Shown here: positions 13,107 through 25,000 of the stretch, piece by piece
How the letters are laid out: each line of letters starts with the position of its first letter
Numbering within the stretch: the first letter of the stretch is position 1
NCBI GenBank assembly: GCA_016169945.1
Contig: JADLSH010000162.1
Coordinates: 1,302,001-1,366,000, forward strand
Origin: Trachythela sp. YZ-2020
Taxonomy: Eukaryota > Cnidaria > Anthozoa > Malacalcyonacea > Clavulariidae
Length of the DNA stretch: 64,000 nucleotides
Reading direction: 5' to 3'
Notes under the pieces: model-generated
What the model was told of the DNA's origin: nothing
The model's database searches: none
The model's input: the letters and a program-made list of their open reading frames with translations, nothing else
Translations under genes and position numbers: made by a program

Positions 13107-13601
13107 GAGCAAAATTCTAAGAGCAAAAAATTGAATACATAAATTACGTCATTACTGTTGCTATGGTAACAATGACGTTTCAGTATGGCCAATATTTTGG
13201 CTTTTAACGCACTTTACTAGGAAAAACGCAGGGTTAACCCCATTTTCCATTCTATAAAACGTTTTCCTGTTGTAAAATATATTATCTGAACGAGTTTGAA
13301 ATCCTGTAGAGGGAAAAAATATTGATAACAAAGAATCATGTTTATTAATCTTATAAGAATTTACTTGTACAGAATTTCTTTAAACTTGTTCAGATAATCC
13401 ATTTTTCTAGAAAATTATTTTTTGTGAAAGAAAAAGTCGGGGTAACCAGGCGTTTTGTTGAGTAAAGTGCATTAAGAGCTAATATGTTGGACATGTTGAA
13501 ACGTAATTTTTACCATAGCAACAGTAATGACGTCATTTTTACCATAGCAACAGTAATGACGTCATTTTTGAGAACAATTTTCAACTCTTAGAATGTTGCT
13601 C
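13107..13601. mobile_element. MITE with long imperfect TIRs, right arm
   Basis: Mirror of 8109-8564, about 40 bp longer because of an internal insertion. Ends GAGCAAAATTCTAAGAG and CTCTTAGAATGTTGCTC are separated from each other by the whole element. Confidence 0.75.
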
Positions 13602-13984
13602 AATATATGATATATCCTGTGTGGCTGGCCCTCGTTGGAGGGGAAAAGAAGAACAGGGAGTGAGGGCCTGCAAAAACCTCAGCTTTCTGGACTAAATGCC
13701 CCAGTAAAGTCTCATTAAAATTGCCCAATAAAAACGCATCTGGAGTATAAGGAAAACCCTGAACTGAAGGAAATGTATTCGCGTGTGCATAAGCATGCCA
13801 ATCAAGACGAAGAAATGTAGTAATACATTCCTGTGTGCATAAACATGTCAATTAATTCTTGGTGTTGACCAATACTACGTTCAAAAATTGAACGGTGTTT
13901 TAAAGCCAGGTTTTCTTTGCAGACCTACTCTCCCCATTCTTCTTTTTATTTTTTGCACTCCAATGAGGAAGGCCACAGCCTATG

Positions 13985-14130
13985 ATCCCAGGTTGAAGAT
14001 CTTGCAGGATCTTGCAAAGACACAGATCTTGCCAAGATATTAGCAAGATCTTGCCAAGATGATTAAATCTTGTCATGCACTCATGCAAGCTAGAATCTTG
14101 CCAAGATTTTCTGAAATCCTTGCCAAGAAT
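13985..14130. repeat. CTTGGCAAGATC palindromic repeat cluster, right arm
   Basis: Shorter mirror of 7510-7735 with fewer repeat words. Copy number has changed since the arms formed. Confidence 0.8.
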
Positions 14131-14409
14131 CTAAAATGAATGTTTGGTCATATATATTTTTATTTCCACTGCAATATTTGCCTTTTATTGATATATATAT
14201 ATATATATATATGTTATACAATTTATTTTCTGACGAGTAACAACTTTAGTTCAAAAAAATAATTTAAATAATAAATTTTCCATATTTCAACCTATGGGAA
14301 AACCTACAACTTTTACTACTCTCATTCCCCATTCTGTATTTTGCCAAACCCTATATTATGCAGTTATTTGAGGTCTTTCTAAAATTCTATTGTCCATTCT
14401 CTCAATAAG

Positions 14410-14537
14410 GATGCTATATGAAGGCAACTGGACAACCCATTTGAAAAGAAAGCAAAAGGAACAAGCTGAGATGAAAAAGAACAGAATGACGACCCATGAC
14501 CAACAGAAGCAATGACAATACAAAAAAGACAATAGGT
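14410..14537 (+). other. Exon-like module 1 of 5 in the right arm
   Basis: One of five related blocks, each ending near a GTAAG-like donor and sharing the word AACAGAATGACGACCCATGA. One frame reads NRMTTHDQQKQ. Stops interrupt longer readings. Mirrored in the left arm (about 7110-7260). Confidence 0.4.
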
Positions 14538-14892
14538 GTAAGTTTTGTTGATGTAATTCATATTGATGTAATTCATGATACAATTCCTATTTGAAATGTT
14601 GTATAAATGTGGACTCTTGTGGTGCAACACACTAAACACAGCATGCAAAATTTGAACAAAGGACACAACATAATGCGATATAGCACATAGCAAAATTTGA
14701 AATTTTTAATGACATGACTAATTGACATGTGACATACTAATCAACATGGGTTGGTTATAAGGGATTTTACATGAAGAATAATATATCAAGCCACCAGCAT
14801 CTATTTGTATTTTCAAAGCCCATCCTAACACAACTTTTCTCCCTTTTTATGGTCATTCACTGGATGTTGGGTGCATTTGTTACCTACTGGAT

Positions 14893-15042
14893 GGACATGA
14901 TGTGATATGAGGAAAGCCAGTCAATCCAACCAAACAGAGTACAAGATTGAACAACCAGATCAAGAAGTGCTAGATGACCTGGACCCATCAACAGAATGAC
15001 GACCTGCCACCAACATAAGCTGCAACAAAGTCGATTGAAGAT
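14893..15042 (+). other. Exon-like module 2 of 5 in the right arm
   Basis: Shares CCATCAACAGAATGACGACC with the other modules and ends AGAT/GTAAGC. One frame is open for about 32 codons (starts CDMRKASQSNQTEYKIEQPD), another gives GPINRMTTCHQHKLQQ. No clear acceptor. Mirror at about 6600-6780. Confidence 0.4.
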
Positions 15043-15279
15043 GTAAGCTTTGTTGATCTTATCTAGGTTATAAACCATATTACTCATTATATCATTGCCA
15101 CACCTTATTCTCTATACTCAGTTTTAAGTCTAATATGTCACACCTAGTTTAAGTGTTTCAATTTTAGCATTCTTATTCAACATGGCCGCTCATGGTGTAT
15201 ATATTTGTATTCTCCATATGTTGTGGCAATGCAGTGGATCTTCATTATTATAGTTACTCATATAGTTTGTTCATTTTAG

Positions 15280-15371
15280 TGAAGATGCGATGTGGTGAAG
15301 ACTAGACATGGACCCATCAACAGAATGACAACCCATGACCAACATAAGACAATGCAACAATGATAGTAAAT
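15280..15371 (+). other. Exon-like module 3 of 5 in the right arm
   Basis: Bounded by a TTTTAG acceptor and an AAAT/GTAAGT donor. It contains GPINRMTTHDQHK, but stops occur in all three phases of the 92 nt block. Mirror at about 6270-6370. Confidence 0.4.
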
Positions 15372-15431
15372 GTAAGTCTTGTTGATTTAATATACCTGGT
15401 ATGTTACAGACTATATTACAATGTGATGTTA

Positions 15432-16135
15432 TGCACCTATCAACGGCCTGCCAGGGGGGTACACCCCGGGACTTGATTCAAATTCCACTTCCCTCCCCGA
15501 AGGATCATATCAAAGTGCCCCCACCCGTGGGATTGAATAAAGTGGCGCATAAAAGATTTTAAAGTTGTTTCAGGAAAAAAAACTCCAATGTTTTAAACGT
15601 ACAAAGTTTTCTTTTGCGAATGTGAATTCTGTTAAGTAACTGAGCATACGGAAAAAGGTGGTCCAACAAAATTATCCCCCAGCTGACAAGTTGTAATACT
15701 ATCTTTTTGCTGGTAAGGAAAAATATGCTCCTGGTAATGCATGAATGGAAGATGAGTGTTACAAAAAGAGAAGACAAGAAAAATTTCTGGTAATATTTCA
15801 AGTCAGTTCCCGGGCTGTAGTCTAAAACAAATCTTATTTGACACACATTTTAATAACTATTATAATAATCATAATAGTAACGGATAAATATTCAAAAAAA
15901 AAGACACACACAAGACATTTTTGAACGTTTGTTTTTTTTATGATATATGAACTCACATATAATATGTCGTGTCAACCCCCCCCCCCACACACACACACAC
16001 ACACATAATACACATTTATAAGTCCGTAAATTTTCGGGCCGCCTGGAGAAAATACGCAGCTAGAATACCAGATTCCCCCCATTTTCCCCTGGGTGCCCTG
16101 CGGGTGTTCCCCCGGGCAGGCCGTTGATAGGTGCA
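15432..16135. mobile_element. TAA-flanked MITE, right arm (longer form)
   Basis: Mirror of 5725-6211 with the same ends, flanked by TTA on both sides. It contains a poly-C/(AC)n tract at about 15977-16006 that is absent from the left-arm copy. Confidence 0.85.
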
Positions 16136-16917
16136 TTATATTACTTTCTTACTTTGAACTCTGATTGCTACATCACACCTTTTGACTTAGTGTTAGCCCC
16201 CATCCACACATAGCCGGGTAAGTTTGTATCTGCAAACATTATGTTGCTGTTACGCCTTCCGTCAACACGTATCCGGAACAAAATGTTTGCGGATACAAAC
16301 AAAATTTGTATTTTATTGAACGTGTTTTGGCTTGCAAAATGCCAAAGGGTGTTCCATATAGATAGGGAAAATATATCGAGATAGAGCAAATAATATATAG
16401 TTTTCGCTTACCTCAAGGTATCCACTACAGCCTGTCGATTGTGTTCTCTGAAAACAAAATAACATATAGACAATTAGACATGGGGATGGAGTGGAAACTG
16501 ACAAACTGTCATGGCCAGAAATGCGGGACAACATGGCTGCCACGCATGCGCGTTTTGGAAACTAAATACAAATCTAAGATCATAAGATGTCTATTTATAA
16601 ACATTTAAACTACGCTCCCAGCCTCCCGAGAAAAGTTAGAAAACTATATCTTTACCTTAGTTTCGTTGTGAGATGTGCAAACCTGAACCGACTCGTAGAT
16701 ACTGTTTCTATTTTACAGAAGTATAACCAGATATTCTATTAATGTGTTCCACAATGCAGTGAAATAGCGAAATTTCGTTTTAAGACTTGCTTGGCCGCCA
16801 TTTTGAAAACAAATGTGCAATACTTCATTTAGCCCTAGCTATAACGTCTCTACATACCGTTCACCGCGGTCACCATCAAGACCCTGGGGACGAGGTTGAC
16901 TATGAAGAGGAAGTGAG

Positions 16918-16960
16918 ACCACTGACCTATACTAAATATATATTTAGTATAGGTCAGTGA
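16918..16960. repeat. Perfect AT-rich palindrome, right arm
   Basis: Mirror of 4903-4942; the palindrome is fully preserved. Confidence 0.85.
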
Positions 16961-17259
16961 GTGAGACGCATTCTGCTAATTTTTATTTCTGCACGCCATT
17001 TTCAAACTTGTGTTTTGACTTTTGACACTCGTTTTGAACGCGTTTTGTTCTACGAATGTTCAATATGTTTTCTTGTGGAAGTTAACGATAACTTGACTTC
17101 AATTTTGTTTAGCGTAGCTAAGCATATTTAATTTTTTTTCGGAATGCGTTTGTGCGCGAGTGTCCCACATTTCTGGCCATGAATCCCAATTGCTTGAATC
17201 CTTGTTGGATTTTTGTCTTTTTCACAGCTGTCAGTTAGGATATGAAACAAGCTTTCTTA

Positions 17260-17548
17260 GGGGCGGACCATTAGAAAAGTGATGGGTGGACTCTTTCGAC
17301 TTGCACGATTTTTTTTTATTTCCTGCTTGTGTCGGAATTTTTCTTTTACCTCTCATCCTTTGCACGAATTTTTTTTCTCCAAGTTATATTAGGAGATATA
17401 AAACATACCTTTAAACGAAGAGGTGACCAGTGAGGTGTATGAGCTGTAGGTGGGTCCTCCCCCACCTCTTGCATGAATTTTTTTCTTTCATTTTCCTTGT
17501 GCAAATTTCATTTCTTCCTCCCCCATCACTTTTCTAATGGTCCGCCCC
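17260..17548. mobile_element. PIF/Harbinger-type MITE, right arm
   Basis: Mirror of 4334-4618, flanked by TTA on both sides (17257-17259 and 17549-17551). Same terminal repeats. Confidence 0.85.
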
Positions 17549-17852
17549 TTAGGTTCCTATACGGCTATACCATATTTATATTTCCTTAATAATGGGTTAT
17601 ATGCACGCGAAAGTCTTCTATTTGTAATGAAATTAGTATAAGCTGTTGAATATAATATGTAGTAATCTTTATCGAACGTGCGTTAACCCAAACTTGAAAG
17701 GGTAGAAAAGCGAAGGAAATTATGTCCGTGAAGGAGCTTCTATATATGATACAAGATACTTATTCTAGTTTATGGTGACGCAATTTGTTATCCCCTTATC
17801 ATCTGTGGTGATATTATGGATATTCATTATATTTCTTACTTCGTTATTTTAG

Positions 17853-17986
17853 CAAGGATGTAATGTGGCGAAGACAAGGCGACCAACCAAAGCCAGTGCA
17901 CGATTTAAAATGAAATAAATAGAATGACTAACCGTGATCGTGATCAACATAAGCCATGAAGATCTAAAGATGATAGATAGAAAAAG
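17853..17986 (+). other. Exon-like module 4 of 5 in the right arm
   Basis: TATTTTAG acceptor and AAAAG/GTAAAC donor. One frame reads GCNVAKTRRPTKASARFKMK, another INRMTNRDRDQHKP. The break between frames suggests decay or a non-coding exon. Mirror at about 3850-3990. Confidence 0.4.
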
Positions 17987-18054
17987 GTAAACTTTGTTTA
18001 TTTAATATAATATGTTATTGCCTTTTACTCCTTCCTCACTTTAGACACTTTAAT

Positions 18055-18697
18055 ACACCTTTTCGATAATTACGTCACCAGGCCTTAAAATATCGGTCGG
18101 TCACGGACATTGTCCGACCCGGTCATTCGTGAAATTGTCCGACCAAGAAAGAAACGCACCGGACATTCTGTCCGACCGAAGGAAAATTGAGGTTTACCGT
18201 TTGTCTGACCCAACTGTATTGATGTCCAACCAAACTTTAACTTTGTCCGACGTAAATTTACCCCGTAAATGTTTATCAGAGCTCTTATGTGGTCCGCTAA
18301 GCGTGACAGCGGAGCCGGGTATTCGTTTGACCAGTCGCATCGTAAGTCAACCCAAGTTTACTTGCGATGACTTGCGTTCTCGGACGTTTGATCGGGCCTT
18401 AAAGTATCAATTAACTGCCCAACATTTAGCGTCAGTATACGATTTTAAAAGAAACATTTTCGCGCTAAACTAAACATAAGGCCATCGGACATAATTATAA
18501 AAATGTCTGACCCATTCTGAAAGACACCGGACATTTTGATCGACGGCACTGCTGACCGATATTTTAAGGCCTGCGTCACCGATCACTCGTTGGTCCGGGA
18601 GCCTCGTTCTCGTGAGCGAATAGCCTTTCGTCTTGATTCACGATAGCGAGGCTGCCACGCCAAGGAAGCATTCGTGACGTAATTATCGAAAGGGTGT
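18055..18697. mobile_element. Nested-TIR element with GTCCGAC motifs, right arm
   Basis: Mirror of 3134-3776, nearly identical. The 114-codon ORF is the same in both arms, which reflects overall arm identity rather than coding constraint. Confidence 0.7.
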
Positions 18698-18766
18698 CAC
18701 ACCACACCTTTAATTGTCTTTTAGCTAATTATCACCTAATAAATATAGTTCATTTATTTCCAAAAG

Positions 18767-18921
18767 GATTTGATTTGGTAAGAAGAAAGCTGAACAATCA
18801 AACCAAAGAAAGTGCAACATGGAAAGACCAGAAGAAGGGCTGAAGGCCTCATGAACCCACGAGCAAAATGACGATCCGCAACCATCAGAAGCCACAACAT
18901 TACCAAGATGAATGTACTGCA
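18767..18921 (+). other. Exon-like module 5 of 5 in the right arm
   Basis: Related to modules 1-4 (a frame reads KMTIRNHQKPQHYQDE). Acceptor-like AAAAG before 18767. The 3' border abuts the MITE at 18925. Mirror at about 2905-3065. Confidence 0.35.
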
Positions 18922-18924
18922 GGT

Positions 18925-19525
18925 TAACAAGGTACTTATTAAGTGATCAAAGAGGATTTTAGCGATTACACTTGTTTCTCATTGAAAAAGCAAAAACCGA
19001 ACAACAAATTTCATGCCAAAATTAGAAAAATATGGCGTAACGCAGTTTTCGACGCATTTTATGCAAATAAAACTTGGTATGGTTTTGATGTTGATAATGG
19101 AAATGTGCAAGTCTGGTATGAGCGTAGAGAGCACAATAATTGTATCAAAACTGAATAGATTATGTCATGAAAATTATATATGTTTTAAGAGTTTCCAATA
19201 CCTTAAAGTAACTTTTCAGCGTTTCACAAACATTTTCGATTGTAGTCTTATCTGAAAACAAAGTAAGTAGAGGCTTAACCAAAATCACTGTAAAATGCGC
19301 TTACGTTAGTCTTGTATTCACAATGAAATTAACATACGCTGAAAACAAGCAGAGAAGAGGAATCATCTCAAGCATAAAATCAATAGGTTGGTCTCTTTTT
19401 ATTAATTTTTCAATTCCCATGGGAATACACCATGCCTTGTTTTCATGCTAATGTTGGTTTCATATGGTGAAAATTTGACTTTATAATTAAATCCTCTTTG
19501 ATTAAATATGATAAGTACCTTGTTA
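18925..19525. mobile_element. MITE-like element, right arm
   Basis: Mirror copy of 2301-2902 with the same terminal inverted repeats. Short ORFs inside are not supported as genes. Confidence 0.65.
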
Positions 19526-20269
19526 CTTTCAGGTAAAACAATGGAACAATTAATTCATTGTTTGTGTACACTAAAGCAAATTACGTAAGTGGGTTGAGAG
19601 CAGCTGCGATATACCATGCAAATGAAGGCGTTCCGGTTAAATGAGTATGGGAATTGCATTTCAAATCAATATTTCTAATATACATTTCGACTTGTTTAAA
19701 CTATATGGATGAACTGTTTTTCGGTTTAGATTTAAATTGCTGGTATGTCCTATTTCTTTTTCAATTCAAATTTGTCAATTGATAAAAAATAGTTTTTCAT
19801 ATTCTAAAATATGTTCGCGCACAACACTACGCATTCTCATGCTTATTTGACCGAGCCTCTGGTTTAGGTAAGTCTTCCGTGTATACCTACTTCGGATCAG
19901 TTAACAAAACAAAAAGCCCATGTCCTTTCAGTTAAGGTTCTACGTTTCGAAACTGAATCCAAAACTCAGTCTAAGTGGGTTATAGGATAGCTATTGTAAC
20001 GTAATTTATCCTTTTTATTTTGCTTTTTTGTTTATAACGTAATTTTTTTAGGCAGCTTAGAACTCAGGCAGACAGGCAGAATGAGGCAGCCGAGGCAGTG
20101 GGTAGGGATCAGTGGGTCCTTGTCATTTCGGCCATGGGATTCAAATTTGCATGCTAAGTATTTGTTACTAACATTTGTTGTTTCACATTTGCTAGGTATG
20201 CGCAGCTGCTCTCGAGAGAAGATCAACTTAGCAATTTGCATTCATTTGCATTTGCAAGGTTGGTCTTCT

Positions 20270-20560
20270 CTTTGCCATACAACCCTGGCTGGCTCTCAGA
20301 GTGCCACTTCTAGAAGTGCTGTAAGTACCTCTACAATGTGTGGGGAGGTACTTCTACTTAAAGTGGCACTTGGAGAGCTGGCCAGGGTTTGGGGGAGGGC
20401 TCTTTGCCTCGCTACCCTGGCCAGCTCTCCGAGTGCTACTTCTACTTAAAGTAGAGGTAGTACTTGGGGAGCTGGCTGGGGTAGCGAGGCGAAGAGCCCT
20501 CCCCCAAGGGGGATATATTTTTTTATTCAAATTTTCAATTCCCATGGGAATTGAATTTTT
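20270..20560. repeat. Imperfect nested palindrome in the right arm
   Basis: Mirror of 1270-1570. The ORFs through this block come from the GC-rich hairpin sequence and do not look like protein. Confidence 0.7.
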
Positions 20561-21818
20561 AATTAAGAGGACACAAGTGTATAATTAATAAACAATTTAT
20601 TGAAAAGATTGTAACTGTTACAAATGTATTAACAATAAAAGAGTACAACTACTGCATACTTATTTAAATAACAATAGAAGAAAACAGAACATGGCACAAG
20701 AGAAGATTTAACATTGTGTTCAACACAAGTGATTAAACACAACATTAAAAACAACTTGTTTGCTCTAGAATTAACATCTAAAAACGTTAAACCTTGAGAA
20801 AACAAGAGAACTTGGTCTTTTCAAGATAAATGTTTATACTTCAAGATCAATAATTATGAAACAACTCTTAGTGAGAATTTCAGCGAAATATACCAATTTC
20901 AAAGAGATTTCCAAAGCTCAACACAGAGTTGTTTCATAATATTACAAAGAAAAAATATGGCTCAAAGATTAAGAAATTATGGTAAATTGAGCATGCTTAC
21001 TTTTTCTTCCTTTACAAACGCACTTAGTATTTTTGGTAAAGTTCCTGTGACGAGTTTCATTGTAGTATGAAAAGCAATAATTTTACCGTAATGTTTTGAT
21101 GTTTAAAGAAGACGATTTGCTTAGTCGTTGGCAAGACGTTATTAAGGAATTTAATTGCTGAAAAGCAGCTATCTGATTATAGAAAACTAATCGTCTTCAT
21201 AATGTCTTAATAAAATCTTGACAACACATATACTTGACAAAAGCAAATCTTCAAACATCAAAACGTTACGACTAAATTATTGGTTTCATAAATAAGCAGT
21301 AAAATATGTAAAGAAAATATCTTCACAGAAAGTAATTCAGTTTTGCCAAAATAGGTTGCCAAATGAAAATATCAGATTATCCTCATCTTTAAGAGCCATA
21401 TATATTTCTTATTGTGTTTTTAACCTGACAACTGTAACTTGATTGGATAATGTTAATACTAATTCAGGTGACGAAAATGGATTTCAAGATAAATTTAATT
21501 CGATAAAAAATGTAGTCTCAATATTTTTTGCAATTAAAGGACATTGGCAATGGCAATTTAGTTTGTCTCATTTGAAGGGACTTTGAAGGAAATTATATGT
21601 AAAACTCTATTACCGATTTTTCATATTTTGCTTAATTCTCGAAATATTTTGACTGAAAACAATGAGCTGAGAAATTCACCAGTAAATATATAGAGGGACT
21701 GGTCATAAAGTACAGGGTGGGGGGCTGGGATGATTGAATTTTAAAAAGGATAGTTTTAGGTGACCCACCCACCAATTTGTCAATAAATACACTTGACCCA
21801 CCCCTATTCGATGTCTGA

Positions 21819-24800
21819 CCTATCCCTAGTATAGTTTGACACACTTGTTTTTATTATTTTGCACTTAATATAGTATCAAATTCTATAAATTTATCGGTTA
21901 GCATATAATGATCCCATAACATATTTGGGGGATGAGACCTAATGCTCTGGAAAAATCTAGTGGTCAGACAGGCGCATGCTCTGGAAAAATATGAATAATT
22001 GACGATCTGAAATGACATTTCCCACACTTTATGGGGCCAAATTTAAGACGTTGGACAGCAAAAGTGCTACAAAAATTTGCTTCATAATTATAATATAATT
22101 TGCTGGTAATTTCTGTTGTAAAGATCATGTCTTGTAAAATGCAACATTACAAATTTAGTAACATAATATTTGTGTTGCATGAGTTCAGGTATCATATTAA
22201 TACTCTCAAAAGTGTGTAAATTTAAACGAGTACCCACCCTCAGCTCATAGCTTTCATATTTGCCTGATCCCCCCTCCCTAATTTTCATAGCCTACCACCA
22301 CCTATACTTTATGACCAGTCCCAAAAGTATTCTTGTTCTACGAAAACAATTTCCAAATTCAGGGAGTTTTTGTAAACGACGAAATAGAATTTCACAATTT
22401 CACCACAATATAGTATTAACATTAAAACAATTAAACCAAACAGAAATATCAAAACAAATCCTTCGTAGATCAGATTCAATTTTAGTCAATTTTGGACAGT
22501 ATTCTTGTCAGGTTAAAAACAAATCTCGATCTTTGAAGTATAAACTTACCTTTACTTACTTGTTGAAAAGACCATGTTCTGAAAGCCATTTAAACCTGTT
22601 TTCTTATACTATTATTATAACTATTATATACCACACACTTACAAAGTGGAAGTTAACTATTTGAAAGTAAAGTTGAACTGAAGCGAACAAAATAAATTTC
22701 CAAAGTAACTGCCAAATGAGAAAAAATATAATAGAAGATATTTCAAAGAAAAATATTTTGCAAACTCAAAACCCCAAATACAAATAGTAAATGATTGTTC
22801 ATTTCTAGCCTGTGAAGTAGTGTTAACTTGACTATGTCTTGCAGAGGTATCAAGCGTTTTTGATACATATGTAGCCTAAATTACACCGGAAATTTATTCA
22901 AAAATGTGGCTAAGCACACATGCTCTCGTAACCATTATAAGTGTGTCTCGTATATCATATAAATATTATCACAGGTTTGTTTCAATACGGTAATGCCTAT
23001 TTAATATTCACGCTCATTTCAGCAAAGAAGAAAATCTTGTTTAACTTGGACAAAAAGTCTACAAGGTGTTGTGTTAAGAAACCCTGTGGGGATCGACATC
23101 CATATCCCAACATGTGAAATTAAGCGCATACTGTCATCTGTAGTATATCCTGTTTATAAATAGGATAAATACTTAAGAAAACAAACCTATGTTGGCCTCT
23201 TTCCCGACATGGAATTTCCACACTTATATAACTAATTGAATTTTGCAGGCTTAGAAACTATTTTGGCAACATAGTTAATATAATAATTGGGCTTCAAATT
23301 AAAAATTTGCAGGAAAAAATGCTAATGGTTACATGGGCACACTTGCTATAGGAAAAAACAACCGACAACCCCGTTTATTTCAGGCATGGTATACGTTTTT
23401 GGAGGGAACCCCAAACTGGTGGCCCCTAGCAAAACCCAACAAAACTATGCCATTTCATTTGGAGATCTTTTCATTTCCATTTTCTAACACTTGAATTAGT
23501 GTTAACTTGATTAATTCTCAAATAACTATGGAAACATCAACGGCCATACAAGTACTGTATTGAAATTTTTACCAAACAATCATAAGCTCTTGAAAAATTT
23601 TCATTCTACAATCCCAAAAGACATCATCTTGTAAACTCAAGTTGACAGCTGGTCGTAGTTAAGTACTTTGCTTAGTTTGGTACGCTTGACAATTTTCATC
23701 TATTTTTATCATATCTCACACTACCCCAAAATTGCTGCTTCAGTTCATCTGTATTCAAACAAGTTCCACTTTGTAATGAATAAACTTATTCTAACTTCAA
23801 ATGTTTGTTTTAAAGTTGGAAGAGCTCTTGTTTAAAATCACAAAGTTTATTGCAAAGCATATTGCATATGTTTGGATTGAGAAATAAACTGGCCAATCAA
23901 ATTGCAGATCAATTCAAGTACAAAACCCAGGTCCCTACAACATCCAGAACGGAATTTGAAGAAACGTTGTGATTTTCAAATGAACTTTCCAAACTTAAAA
24001 CAAATATTAGAAATCAGTTTCAACAAGAGAAGACTGAGATAGTAGATAAGGAAGCCCAGTTAATGTTTTTTATTTTAAAAACATTCAATTAAAACATGTT
24101 TTTATAAATGATGAACCATTGTTCTCTAGCTTCCTGGTGCTTGGTTTTTATCCTAAATTTTGTAGGCAATAGACATAATCTGTCTAATTTCAGAAGTGCT
24201 TTGGGTTCCTTGTACAATATGCCCAATCTTCTCGTTGTGTTAACAATGCAACCAAGCCAAAAATTGACAAAAAGTTTGATACAGCTAGGAACTGGTTATG
24301 CCAAACAGGATAAATTTATGTCCAAACTGCATCATATATCAAAACACAATGTATTTCCTCAATTTATTTTTCAAAACAGACACAACAGTTTGTCATTCTT
24401 TGGCTTGTTCTGAAAATAGAATACTTTGAAAATTAGAAGTTTGCTATGATTGGTGGCATAAGAAAGCCTATTCAAGCTATAAATGCAGCCACTGACCACA
24501 AGCAACCATATAATGTTCAAAGCATTTCATGCATGCTTAAAAAGTATTTAGAACCTTACGTATACTTTTCATCAAGATACAGTAGTTCCATAATTTCTTG
24601 CGATAAACAAAACTTCAGCCAACATTTTGAGACATTCTTCAAACTTGCAACTTTATAAAGATCTAAAAAGATTAAGAATATGTTATTATTAAAGATGTGA
24701 ATGACTTAGATTCAAAATAACTTTTTATAGATATGCAGGGTATAAATTAGAGAGGAAAAATTAGATACGTACCTTTCATATACGTCTTTGGAAGTAGTTC

Positions 24801-24901
24801 AATATCGTGATTGACAACACTTTGCCAAAAATTCTTTAAACTTGCAACAAATATCTAGAACAATTTAAAAAAACTGCTAATTAACATGCAAATAATTTAT
24901 A
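21819..24901. other. AT-rich stretch without a recognised gene
   Basis: I see no protein gene. Near 22260-22620 there are short matches, in direct orientation, to the outer part of the left arm (e.g. CTTTATGACCAGTCCC at about 22307 as at 115, and GAAAAGACCA at about 22565 as at 1005). This suggests a decayed dispersed copy of the same terminal repeat. A short direct repeat CATGCTCTGGAAAAAT lies near 21940-21990. Confidence 0.5.
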
Positions 24902-25000
24902 TTAACCCCTTAGCTCGCAATGCACCCAGATCCACACTACTTCAGTATGTTACTCTGTCAAACACCAGATGATTTTACTCTTGACACTGGGTCATATTTC
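24902..25000. mobile_element. Degenerate TTAA-bounded short repeat
   Basis: Starts TTAACCCCTTAGCTCGCAAT and continues with the same order of words as the copies at 35-37 kb (GCACCCAGAT, ACTACTTCAGT, CCAGATGATTTTACT). The right end is not clear. Confidence 0.6.

Larger units (their letters stand above)
10968..21818. repeat. Right arm of a giant inverted repeat
   Basis: This arm is the reverse complement of 7-10703 and slightly longer. Extra sequence relative to the left arm includes an AC-microsatellite block at about 15830-16045, an insertion of about 40 bp near 13297-13337, about 16 bp near 16975 and an AT run at 14190-14211. The CTTGGCAAGATC repeat block is shorter here (13985-14130). The match stops after the TGA at 21818. 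Confidence 0.93.

Noticed and set aside
24108..24658. ORFs of 101 and 70 codons in the AT-rich stretch
   Set aside because: No motif, no neighbouring exons, composition as in surrounding non-coding DNA.
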